64,000 nt of DNA, taken from contig CAVZFB010000065.1 in NCBI GenBank assembly GCA_963774345.1, positions 186,001 through 250,000 of the forward strand. Reading direction: 5' to 3'. The notes below the pieces were generated by a model. That model was not told where the DNA came from. It was given only the letters and a program-made list of their open reading frames with translations, and ran no database searches. Within the stretch, counting starts at the first letter, position 1. Every line of letters starts with the position of its first letter. Positions 45,348 to 53,662 of the stretch are shown here, in pieces. The stretch is from AP-15 sp963774345. GTDB taxonomy: Bacteria > Pseudomonadota > Alphaproteobacteria > ATCC43930 > CGMCC-115725. A program made the position numbers and the translations under genes.

Positions 45348-45995
45348 TCATCTTCCGTCGGCGCGATGGGCCCGGCTAACGTCGCCCCGTGGCTCGAGCA
45401 GGTCGGTGATGGCCTCGCGAAGAAGGTCACCATAGGTCTCGATGCTGAGATCTCCGAGGTCGCTGACTGTCATCAGGCTGCTCAGGAGCGCCCCGAGGGC
45501 GCAGCTCAGCCTGACCCGGTCGCGGGCGGGGATGGCCGGGTCACCCAGGATCCGGCGGAACTGCTGTTCCATCTCCTCGTGGTCGCCGTCGTGTCCCTTG
45601 ATGTGCAGGCCTGAGAGGGCTGTCTGGTTGCGCTGGTGCAGGATGAACAGCTTGCGGTTGGCGAGCATCGTGTCGACGAGCCCGCACAGCACGGCGGCCC
45701 ATCCCGATGGCCCCGCTTCCGCTGCCAGCTGCTCGAGGACGGGCCGGGCCAGTTCGTGCAGGCGCAGGTGCAGCGCGACCAGGATGTCCTCTTTGGCGGC
45801 GAAGTGGTAGTAGATCGCGGCCTGGGTGAAGCCGAGCGGCTCGGCTATCTGGCGCAGCGAGGTCTTGTCGTAGCCCTGCTCGGTGAACAAGTCCAGGGCG
45901 ACGTCGAGGATCCGCTCGCGGGTGTCACCTTCGCCGGGGTGCCGGCCAGCGTCGGCCGGGGGCCGCCCGGCCGTGGCGGCGGAACGTCGGGGCAT
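45348..45995 (-). CDS. TetR-family transcriptional regulator
   Basis: 215 residues starting at ATG 45995 (MPRRSAATAG); an alternative start seven codons earlier would overlap the operator. The helix-turn-helix is RERILDVALDLFTEQGYDKT, SLRQIAEPLGFTQAAIYYHF. The ligand-binding half is helical. The divergent gene encodes a drug-exporter-like ABC protein, and two matching inverted repeats lie between them. It is probably a self-regulated repressor of that exporter. Confidence 0.9.
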   Translation of the reverse strand: MPRRSAATAGRPPADAGRHPGEGDTRERILDVALDLFTEQGYDKTSLRQIAEPLGFTQAAIYYHFAAKEDILVALHLRLHELARPVLEQLAAEAGPSGWAAVLCGLVDTMLANRKLFILHQRNQTALSGLHIKGHDGDHEEMEQQFRRILGDPAIPARDRVRLSCALGALLSSLMTVSDLGDLSIETYGDLLREAITDLLEPRGDVSRAHRADGR

Positions 45996-46005
45996 GGCCG
46001 TTATC

Positions 46006-46076
46006 TTACTTGACAACCAGTAAGTAGCAATGGTTACCTACCTGACTGTAGACGTCCTTACTAGTTGACAAGTAAG
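46006..46076. promoter_or_regulatory. Two TetR operators between regulator and exporter
   Basis: TTACT-N8-AGTAA at 46006-46023 and CTTACT-N8-AGTAAG at 46057-46076. The spacers, TGACAACC and AGTTGACA, are also related, giving the consensus TTACTTGTCAACTAGTAAG. One copy lies next to each of the two divergent start codons. Confidence 0.7.
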
Positions 46077-46087
46077 TCGAGGCGCCA

Positions 46088-47923
46088 GTGAGCTCTCTGA
46101 TGATCGAAGCCGAGGGGCTGACCAAGCGGTACGGTCCCACCGTCGCGCTGGCCGGCATCGACCTGCAGGTCCCGGCCGGGTCCATCCTCGGCATGCTCGG
46201 GCCGAACGGCGCGGGCAAGACCACCGCCCTGCGCATCCTGACCACGCTGTCCCTGCCCGACGACGGCTGGGCCCGGGTCGCCGGCCACGACGTGGTCCGG
46301 GAGGCGGCCGCCGTGCAGCGCAACATCGGCGTGACGGCTCAGGACGCCACCGTCGACGAGGTCCTGACCGGCCGCCAGAACCTGGTGATGATCGGGCGGC
46401 TGAGCGGCCTGCGCCGCCGCCAGGCCCGGGCGCGGGCGGCCGAGCTCCTCGACCAGTTCGATCTCGCCGATGCGGCCGACCGGATGCTCAGGGAGTACTC
46501 GGGCGGAATGCGCCGGCGCCTCGACCTCGCGGCCGGCCTGGTGACCCGGCCGCCGGTGCTCTTCCTCGACGAGCCGACGACCGGGCTCGACCCCGCGAGC
46601 AGGCTCCGGATGTGGAACGTGATCCGCGAACTGGTCGCGGGCGGCGTGACCCTGCTGCTGACCACCCAGTACCTCGACGAGGCGGACGAGCTCGCCGACC
46701 GGATCGTGGTCATCGACCACGGTCACGTCATCGCCGAAGGGACGCCCGCCGAGCTCAAGACGCAGACCGGGGGAGCCCGGCTCGAGGTCACGCTCACCGA
46801 AGCCAATCCCGCCGCTTCCGGCGCCCTGGAGCCGTTCGCGTCCGGCCCCGTCCACCTGAGCCAGGACGGTCGGCGGCTGCGGGCACCGGTACGCAGCGGG
46901 GGCGGCCTGGCCAGCACGGTCGTGCGCGCCCTCGACGCCGCCGGGATCACCGTCGACGACGTGGAGGTCCATCAGCCCTCGCTCGACGACGTGTTCTTCG
47001 CGCTCACCGGCCGCCCCGCGGAACTAGCCGAGGACCGCGACGAACCCAGACCTGGAGGTAGCCCGGTCATGACGCTCACCACGCTCCCGTCCGCCGCGCC
47101 GGTCCTGCGGCCGGCGCCATCGCGCCGCCTCGCGCGGCGGTTCGCCGATGTCATCGTGCTCACCGGCCGCAACCTCGTGCACATCGCGCGCGAGCCGCTG
47201 CAGCTCTCCGATGTCACCATCCAGCCGGTGCTGTTCACGCTGCTGTTCGTCTACGTGTTCGGCTCCGGGGTCGTCCTGCCCGGCGGCGGCAGCTACACGG
47301 ACTTCGCCATCGCCGGCCTGCTCGCGCTGAACCTCACCACCTCGGCGATGGGCACCGCGGTCGGGCTGAGCAGCGACCTCAACAGCGGCGTCATCGACCG
47401 CTTCCGGACCCTTCCCATGTGGCGAGCCGCCGTACTCGTCGGGCGATCCCTGGCTGACCTGTCGACGGCCGCCCTGTGCACTCTCATCGTCGCCCTCACC
47501 GGCCTCGTCATCGGCTGGCGGCCCGACGCCAGCATCCCGGCGGTCATCGGCGGGTTCGCCCTCTTCCTGCTCTTCGCCTATGCCCTGTCCTGGGGCTGCG
47601 GCTGCCTCGGCATCGTGAGCAAGGGCCCCGAGTCGGCGCAGGGGGTCGGCCTCGTCATCCTCTTCCCCCTGGCCATCGTCTCCAACGGACTGGTCCCCAC
47701 CCAGCGCATGCCCGCCGTACTGAGGGTCATCGCCGACTGGAACCCGGTCAGCGCCGTCACCGCCGCCGCCCGCCACCTGTGGGGCAACCCCAATCCCTCC
47801 GCGACCATCCAGGCCTGGCCCATGCAGCACCCGGTAGCCGCCTCGCTGCTGTGGTCCGTCGCGCTCCTGGTGATCTTCGCCCCGCTCGCCACCCTCCTCT
47901 ACCGCCGCCGCACCACCGGCTGA
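46088..47923 (+). CDS. Drug-exporter-type ABC protein: ATPase and ABC-2 permease in one ORF (DrrA-DrrB-like)
   Basis: 611 residues from GTG 46088. Residues 1-325 are a DrrA-type ATPase: LGPNGAGKTTALR (Walker A), EYSGGMRRRLDLAAG (signature), VLFLDEPTTGLDP (Walker B) and LLTTQYLDEADEL, where Gln replaces the H-loop His as in DrrA. Residues 330-611 are an ABC-2 permease with six helices (YTDFAIAGLLALNLTTSAMG, VIDRFRTLPMWRAAV). An internal GGAGG lies just before ATG 47069 (MTLTTLPSA), the expected DrrB start. The fusion may be natural or due to one missing base that abolished an ATGA overlap. TetR control is likely. Confidence 0.88.
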   Translation: MSSLMIEAEGLTKRYGPTVALAGIDLQVPAGSILGMLGPNGAGKTTALRILTTLSLPDDGWARVAGHDVVREAAAVQRNIGVTAQDATVDEVLTGRQNLVMIGRLSGLRRRQARARAAELLDQFDLADAADRMLREYSGGMRRRLDLAAGLVTRPPVLFLDEPTTGLDPASRLRMWNVIRELVAGGVTLLLTTQYLDEADELADRIVVIDHGHVIAEGTPAELKTQTGGARLEVTLTEANPAASGALEPFASGPVHLSQDGRRLRAPVRSGGGLASTVVRALDAAGITVDDVEVHQPSLDDVFFALTGRPAELAEDRDEPRPGGSPVMTLTTLPSAAPVLRPAPSRRLARRFADVIVLTGRNLVHIAREPLQLSDVTIQPVLFTLLFVYVFGSGVVLPGGGSYTDFAIAGLLALNLTTSAMGTAVGLSSDLNSGVIDRFRTLPMWRAAVLVGRSLADLSTAALCTLIVALTGLVIGWRPDASIPAVIGGFALFLLFAYALSWGCGCLGIVSKGPESAQGVGLVILFPLAIVSNGLVPTQRMPAVLRVIADWNPVSAVTAAARHLWGNPNPSATIQAWPMQHPVAASLLWSVALLVIFAPLATLLYRRRTTG

Positions 47924-47930
47924 TACTGAT

Positions 47931-48655
47931 GTGGTGAGCGCCGAGCAGCTGAGCCGGGACGAGGTCGTCGCGTTCCTCTGCGGACAGCCGGGCACCCCTG
48001 AGGACCTGGAGGCGCTTTCTGGCGGGGCGTGGTCATCGGCGTGGGCCTACCGAGCGGGCGACGAAGAGCTGGTGGTCCGCTTCGGGCCGCAGGTGTCCTG
48101 GTACGAGGCCGACCGGATGGCTATGGCCTTCGCCGGCCCGGACCTGCCCGTGCCGGAGGTCAGGGAGGTGGGCTCCACCCCGTCCGGACGGGCCTATGCC
48201 ATCTCGGCGCGTCACCACGGGCGGTTCCTGGAGGACACCCCGGTGGAGCAGGCCGGCGCCATCGCTCCTACCCTTACCCGCCTGCTCGTCGCCCTCTACC
48301 GCGTGCCGGCCGGGCCGGATACCCCGGTGGTCTGGCACCACGGGGCCTCGACCGCCGCGAGCTGGCGGAAGTTCCTCCTGGATGGCCTGGTCGACGACCC
48401 CGGGAAACTGGTCCACGGCTGGAGCGCCGCCCTGGCGGCCGACCCGGAACTGGCCGCCCTTTCGGCGGCGGTCACCGAACGGGTGCGGACCCTGATCGAT
48501 GCCCGTCCGGAGCGCCGGGACCTGCGACGCCGCGGCCCGCCACCACTGCTACGAGCTGCACATCGGCTTCACCCATCTGGGATGGAACATATGGACCGGG
48601 AACCAGGCTGATCTCGCCGCTACGGCCCGGCGTCTAGCCGAGGTCCTCGAGCGCG
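47931..48655 (+). pseudogene. APH-family phosphotransferase with the catalytic core deleted
   Basis: The N-lobe is present from GTG 47931: LEALSGGAWSSAWAYRAGDE, ELVVRFGPQVSWYEADRMAM and the helical VERVRTLIDARPERRDL-type region. The next recognisable piece, in another frame, is the C-terminal HHCYELHIGFTHLGWNIWTG, NQADLAATARRLAEVLER. The catalytic loop (HGDxxxxN) and the DFG-equivalent Asp between them are gone, a loss of roughly 80 residues. The product cannot phosphorylate anything. Confidence 0.65.
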
Positions 48656-48675
48656 GCCTCCGCTGCGCGGTGCCT

Positions 48676-48850
48676 TCAGCGGATGAAGCCGCTCTCGTAG
48701 GCAGTGATGACGGCCTGGACGCGGTCCCGGGCGCCGAGCTTGGCCAGCACGTTGCGTACGTGGGTCTTGACGGTCTCCACGCCGAGGAACAGCTCGGCGG
48801 CGACCCTGAGCAGCGCCAGCGGCCCCTCGACCTCGGCCTGCAGCCGCAAC
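48676..48850 (-). pseudogene. Amidohydrolase piece fused in frame to a LuxR-type HTH tail
   Basis: Reading right to left: LRLQAEVEGPLALLR (as in the amidohydrolase at 44,010), then at about 48,803 directly AAELFLGVETVKTHVRNVLA, KLGARDRVQAVITAYESGFI and a stop at 48,676. The second part is the NarL/LuxR recognition helix and C-terminus. The junction is in frame. Confidence 0.65.
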
Positions 48851-49065
48851 TAGAGCGGGCTCACCGGCGGGGGTGACCTGTAAGCGGTAGGTATCGCGTT
48901 TCCGCGGACGTCTTGTGAAAGCGCGCACAAGACGTCCAGTGCGCCGGTCCGGGTGGCCGACCAGCTGATGAATCAGCTCGCGGTCCCCGGCCCAGGGTGA
49001 CCTGGTTGGCCAGTTCACCAGGGACGTGCCGCAGCCAGCCCGGCCCCGGCGGCGCGCCACCGCGG
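48851..49065. other. Short gap with possible MarR-like fragment
   Basis: The minus strand contains ELIHQLVGHPDRRTGR and YRLQVTPAGEPAL, which faintly resemble the wing and C-terminal helix start of a MarR regulator. No complete gene is visible. Confidence 0.25.
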
Positions 49066-49995
49066 TCACTTCTTCCGGGCAATCCCGGCACCGGGCAGGG
49101 CCGTGGTCCACGCCGTCAACCGGTCCAGGAACATGATCGCGACCTGCGGTGGTGCCTCTGGCAGCGCCGACAGGTGGAAGGCGTGCACCATGTCCTGGTA
49201 GATGTCCAGCGTGACGAGCGTTCCGGCGGCGGACGCCGCGTCGGCGAAGCGGCGAGCGTCGTCCAGCAGCGCCTCGTCACCGCCGGCCACGATGAGCAGG
49301 GGCGGCAGGTCCGCCAGGTCCCCGTGCAGGGGTGACTGCGGGGCCCGGTCCGGGGCTGCGCCGTCGAGATACTGGGCGGTGATGTGCTCCAGCACGGGCC
49401 GCGCGAGCATGTCCTCACCGGCGGGGGAGTCGATCGACGGGCTGCTCAGCGTCAGGTCGGTAATCGGGGACACCGCGACCACGCCCCCGGGCCGGGGCAT
49501 GTCCTGGCTCCGCATCACATGCAGCGCCGACAGCACCAGCGTCGCCCCCGCCGACTCGCCGAACAACACGGCACGGGACGCGGGAACACCGCGATCGAGC
49601 AGGCTCTGGTAGGCCGTCACCAGGTCGTCGAGCGCGGCCGGAAATGGGTGCGCGGGAGCCAGGCGGTAGTCGAGCGCCCAGGCGGCTCGCCCCGTGGCCG
49701 CCGACAGGCGGTAGGCCATGACCTGTTCGAACCCCGGGTTGCGCTGCTCGAACCCGCCACCGTGCGCATACAGCGTCACGCCCGCGTCGACCGCCGGGCG
49801 TTCGGTCGCGTTCACCCACTGGCCGGGCACGCTGTCGGCCCGGGGAAGGGGCGGAGTCAGATCGGCGTCGGCGGGCAGTGGCGGCGGGCCGGCCGTCATG
49901 GCCGCGATCACGGCGCGGACAGCGGACATGTCGCCGGGCCCGATGATCCGGTTGACGGTCAGCCGGTCCCGGTCAGAGGGTGGCAGAACGCTCAT
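49066..49995 (-). CDS. Alpha/beta hydrolase (hormone-sensitive lipase family)
   Basis: 309 residues, intact. The HSL-family oxyanion motif is LYAHGGGFEQ, the nucleophile elbow is LFGESAGATLVL, the acid is in VAGGDEALLDDAR and the catalytic histidine is in DMVHAFHLS. No signal peptide. It is a cytoplasmic esterase or lipase acting on small acyl esters or acetylated compounds. It stands alone among gene fragments, which makes its intactness notable. Confidence 0.9.
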   Translation of the reverse strand: MSVLPPSDRDRLTVNRIIGPGDMSAVRAVIAAMTAGPPPLPADADLTPPLPRADSVPGQWVNATERPAVDAGVTLYAHGGGFEQRNPGFEQVMAYRLSAATGRAAWALDYRLAPAHPFPAALDDLVTAYQSLLDRGVPASRAVLFGESAGATLVLSALHVMRSQDMPRPGGVVAVSPITDLTLSSPSIDSPAGEDMLARPVLEHITAQYLDGAAPDRAPQSPLHGDLADLPPLLIVAGGDEALLDDARRFADAASAAGTLVTLDIYQDMVHAFHLSALPEAPPQVAIMFLDRLTAWTTALPGAGIARKK

Positions 49996-50216
49996 AACCG
50001 GAGCGAGTCTAGGCGACCGGCCCGCGCGGGAGAACGTGCGGGTCGAGGGTGGCCGTCGAGTCGAGGGCCGAACGGATCCTGGTGAACAGCGTGCCCGGAA
50101 GCGTCATCAGCCGCGCAAACGCGCCAGGTCATCGAGGTTCTCGAGCGCGGCCCGCTGCCCTTGACCGGCGATTGAAGGCAGCGGACATAACCCGCGGCCC
50201 GGGATCTGAGCCCACC
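49996..50216. other. Gap with short unidentified tails
   Basis: On the minus strand TLPGTLFTRIRSALDSTATL then DPHVLPRGPVA with a stop near 50,007, and separately QRAALENLDDLARLRG with a stop near 50,106. Both look like gene ends, but I cannot assign families. Confidence 0.3.
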
Positions 50217-50519
50217 TCAGGGTGCAGAGCACCGGGCTACGACCTCGTAGTGCGCCCAGATGGTGCCGTCCGCGCCGACCTGGACATCTATGACCCGCAG
50301 CTGTTGGGGGAACGAGCCGGTTCCGAGCGGCGGGCCATCCATGACCGATGACGTGCCGAGCCCGCCGATCAGCGCGGGGACCGTGATGATGTGGAGTTCA
50401 TCGACCAGGCCGGCTCGCAAAAGGGCGCCGTTGAGCCCGCCTCCGGCCTGCGATACCAGGCACCTGGCGCCGAGCTGCGTGCGGATCTTCGCCAGCGCGG
50501 CACTCAGATCCACCTGGCG
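50217..50519 (-). pseudogene. DHFR/RibD-like reductase, C-terminal fragment
   Basis: QVDLSAALAKIRTQLGARCL, VSQAGGGLNGALLRAGLVDE and LHIITVPALIGGLGT form the second half of a dihydrofolate-reductase-family (YyaP/RibD C-terminal) protein, ending at 50,217. The NADPH-binding N-terminus is missing. Its upstream end meets an amidohydrolase piece at about 50,519 with a one-base frame offset. Confidence 0.7.
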
Positions 50520-50768
50520 TGTCCCGGGTCGCCCCACAGCACGGACGGGTCCTCCAGCGGATCGGCGTCCAGGACGAGCAGGTCGGCGACCGCGCCCGGA
50601 CCGATCCGGCCCAGATCGTCACGTCCGAGCAGCTCCGCGTTGACCGAGGTGGCGGCCCTGAGCACAGCCAGAGGTCCCTCAACCTCGGCCTGCAGCCGCA
50701 GCCCGTGGAGCTGCTCGCCGTCCAGCGCGCCCATCAGGTCGGTCCCGAACCCGATCCGGACCCCCGGC
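50520..50768 (-). pseudogene. Amidohydrolase, internal fragment (copy of 44,097-44,337)
   Basis: GVRIGFGTDLMGALDGEQLH, GLRLQAEVEGPLAVLRAATS and ADLLVLDADPLEDPSVLWGD. At DNA level it is about 90% or more identical to the corresponding part of the intact amidohydrolase gene. Both ends are abrupt and abut unrelated coding pieces in the same orientation. Confidence 0.8.
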
Positions 50769-50889
50769 CCGAGCAGCACGACGGCGTCCACCGCAGCGCC
50801 GGGCAGGTCGAGGTTCCGCACGTCGCCGACCGCGGTGCGGATCCCCGTCACCCCGGTCGTGTCCGTCCTGAGCTGCTCGACGTGCGCCT
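50769..50889 (-). pseudogene. SAM-dependent methyltransferase, internal fragment
   Basis: AHVEQLRTDTTGVTGIRTAV then GDVRNLDLPGAAVDAVVLLG is the region from beta 3 to motif IV of a class I methyltransferase. At VLLGP it continues in frame into the amidohydrolase fragment (GVRIGFGTDL). Its other end coincides with the boundary of the PrsW repeat. Confidence 0.6.
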
Positions 50890-52281
50890 AGCAACCAGCC
50901 GCGGATCGGTCAATGCTCCCACCAAGGCCTTGGCCTGCTTGCGGACGGCGCACCGGGCGTGGGGTGCCCGGTGGGCGTCGGGAGCGGATGTCCGGCTGGT
51001 GTTCCGGTGGGCTGGCGGTCCGGCCTCGGGTGCGCCCCGAAGGCCGACCAGCCCTCGGGAACTTGTAGGTCGCCGCGGGATCCGACCTTCGCGTAGCCGA
51101 GGAACAGGATGCCGCTGACCAGGACGACCAGGATCCACAGCGGGTGGCCGTTCACCCGGCCCCAGTCGTTCAGCCCATGCAGGACGGCGGCGGCGACCAG
51201 GCCGATCCAGGCGACCAGGTACCACTTGTAACGTCCGGTCACCGCCAGCCCGATAAAATAGCCGGTCAGCCCGGACCAGCAGGCATGGATGACCGGGTCG
51301 GTGACGAACCGCCAGAACGAAGTCGAGTATGAAGTACAGCACCGGGCCAATCAGCACCTCGAATACCGAGGTCGATGCGGAGTGCCCGGTGTTGAGCAGC
51401 TGCTCGATCGCGGGAATAGCCGATTGCACGGTCTGAAAGAACTGAGCGATTCCGTTGACGGTGAAGTAGTGCACGACCTCGCTTGCGCCGAAGACCAGCC
51501 CGCTGACCGCGCCGAGGAACAGGTAGTCCCGGGGCATGAGGCCGTGTCGACGTCGGTAGATCAGCGCGACCACCAGCACGGGCACGGCCTTGGCGAGTTC
51601 CTCCGGTATGCCGATAGTGAAGATGCTCTGGCCCAGGGCCACGCTGCTGCTATGCAGCGCGGTCTCCAGCATGATCGCCAGCGGCACCTGCGTCACCAGC
51701 GCTATCGCCGTTACCACGACAAGCATCGTCCTGGTCACGTGTTCCGGCCTGATGATGACGCCGAGCAGCAGCAGCCAGGCCACTGCGAAGTAGACGGCGA
51801 ATATCCAGGCAACGTGGTCGAACGTGCTGGCACTCGGGCTCCCACCCAAGATGACCAGCGCGATCGACGGAACGCAGATCAGCGCCAGGAACAGCAGCAC
51901 GGGCCAGCTGCGGAGCGAGTGGTGCCTGACCCAGTCGCCTAGCGGGAGCAGGTCGTTGACCTGCCCGGTGCGTCGTGGCTGAGTCGGCGGGATCGGCGCC
52001 TGAGCGGGCATCATCGTGTCATCTCCTCAGCGCTCTGATGTCTTCCACCATGACACGTCCATCTCTAGGAGTCGCACCCGGAAGCGGGTTGAGGAAAAGA
52101 AGCTGTCCGTCGTCACCGCCCCAGGCCGTTGACAGCCGTAACACCCCACCCGTCCGAGACAACTGAAACCCTTTAGTACCGAACGGACCTCGGTGCACCT
52201 TCCCACCCCCAGCAGGTCGCTCGTGTCGATGGCAACCGAACGTGGAGGTCTCGTGGGCCGCGCCAGTAACCGCAAGAAGGC
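50885..52281. repeat. Long dispersed repeat, copy 2 (PrsW unit)
   Basis: Nearly identical to 38,656-39,941. It has about 120 extra bases at about 52,112-52,234; the same position in copy 1 is a simple join between short ACCGAACG-type repeats, so copy 1 probably suffered a deletion there. The match ends after the codons for RASNRKKA. Confidence 0.85.
50910..52011 (-). pseudogene. PrsW-family intramembrane protease, copy 2 (one-base frame break)
   Basis: Same protein as copy 1 at 38,682, with a handful of substitutions. An extra A at about 51,316 (CCAGAACG against CCAGACG in copy 1) shifts the frame at FILDFVWRF, removing the last two-thirds of the HACWSGLTGYF helix onward from the main frame. 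The conserved EELAK and GASEVVHYF motifs remain in the first frame. Because copy 1 is intact, this is a clear single-base indel, real or technical. Confidence 0.85.
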
Positions 52282-52839
52282 GACCAACGCCCTGATTCGC
52301 GCGGTGGGTTATGACGGCATCGGACTCGATCATCCGCCGGTGAGCACGCTGCTCGAGGTGCTCACTCCCGTCGCCGAGGCCGAGCTGGCGTACGGCGAGG
52401 CCGCCGATTCCGCGAGGTCTGCAGGCAAACTGAACTGGGACAAAGACGTGCCGAAGTTCCCGAACAGGACGGACCGATGTTCCTGCTCGGCACGTGCGCG
52501 CTGATGGACGCGGTGTCGGCGGCGGGTAGGGGACGACTCGCTCACCGAGATTCTCGCCGTGTTGCTGCCCGTGCTGGACGACGCCGTCCCGGCCTGGACG
52601 GTCATGTTGCCGCCGACGCGCTCATCGGCGCCTTCGCTCGGCATCACCGCTGCGAACAGCCAATTGACGCCGAACTGCTGGAGCGGATCGGGCGCGTCGA
52701 AGGCGACGCGCTGGTGAACCTCGTCCGGGTCGGCGCCGTGCCGTATGCAGACGTCCTTCCGGTGGGACTGATGCTGCTTTCCGCGTTCGCTCACCTCTGC
52801 CGCAGCGACTCAGCGTCGCTCCTCCAGCGGACCGCCTGA
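52246..52839 (+). pseudogene. Actinobacterial hypothetical protein, frameshifted and internally shortened
   Basis: The frame starts with GRASNRKKA, jumps to ALIRAVGYDGIGLDHPPVST, LLEVLTPVAEAELAYGEAAD and LNWDKDVPKFP, then after slips near 52,465 and 52,530 continues MFLLGTCALMDAVSA, DSLTEILAVLLPVLDDAVP and LDGHVAADALIGAFARHHRC. It ends VLPVGLMLLSAFAHLCRSDS, ASLLQRTA. It is the fullest example in the window of a gene whose N-terminal codons also precede the IS30 half at 39,906 and whose C-terminal module appears at 38,520 and 38,663. Function is unknown. Confidence 0.6.
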
Positions 52840-52845
52840 CGCCGA

Positions 52846-52963
52846 CTTCGTCGGCCTCGGCCGCGCGCTCGCCAACCTCTACACGGTGGTGACCTACGAT
52901 CCGCGCGGCATCGGTCACAGCGGCGTCGTCGGCTTCGCCCTGACCACCGCCCACCCCGCCTAA
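52846..52963 (+). pseudogene. Alpha/beta hydrolase N-terminal fragment
   Basis: FVGLGRALANLYTVVTYDPR then GIGHSG is the strand-turn after the oxyanion region of an alpha/beta hydrolase. It is followed directly by VVGFALTTAHPA and a stop at 52,961-52,963 that do not belong to that fold. No start codon or remaining domain is present. Confidence 0.5.
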
Positions 52964-52965
52964 CG

Positions 52966-53662
52966 AGCCCCAGGCTCCGTGCGCGGTGGCAACCGCGATC
53001 CCGGTGGCCAAGATCAGGACGCGTAGATCGCTGCGCCGTGGCCGCGTGGCGGCCGAGTCGGCCAGATCCACGGCGGGGCCAGGTACTGAGTATCTATCCG
53101 GCCACGACCAGTTAGGCAATCGTGTCCGGCGCGGCGCTCCTGCTCGAGTCGAGCTTGAAGTAGCCCCTATAGCGACCGCGGCGTCCGCAAGATCCTCACC
53201 TGCTACACCCCAGGCAGCAGGCATTACCTTCCCGCCTGAGTCTCCCGGTCATGCTCGTTTGTGGCCGACGCCGCCAGGGCTGGATCAAGCCGAAGCAGCG
53301 GCCGCCGCCGCCCAGAAAGCTCACCCGGGCGCGGAAGGCCCGCGACGAGGCCAGCAACCTGGTGGCGGCCGCCGACGCCACCGTGACGTTCACCCGCCGG
53401 GACCTCGACGAAGTGGCGGCGTGGCTCGCCGCGGCTCCCCGCAGAAGCCGAGGTTGTCAGCACACTCGAAGCGATCGTCAAGGTCGGCGGAAACCTTGAG
53501 CCTCGCCCGCGAAGCCGTCAAGACCCAGCACCGAGACCTGGCGACGGCGAAGAGGGACCGCTACCTGATGACGAACACCAGTCGGCGCCCAGGATGAAGA
53601 CACGATTTGTGATTAATGCGAATGTCCTGTAAATAGCTATAAAACGTAAGTATGATCGAGAT
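52966..53662. other. Region with a degenerate helical ORF before tnpB
   Basis: From about 53,320 to 53,597 three frames together give RKARDEASNLVAAADATVTF, RRDLDEVAAWLAAAP, VVSTLEAIVKVGGNL and SLAREAVKTQHRDLATAKRD, a helical protein of unknown family with two slips, ending at 53,597. The first 350 bases hold nothing I can support. The last 60 bases are AT-rich and probably include the left end of the TnpB element. Confidence 0.4.
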
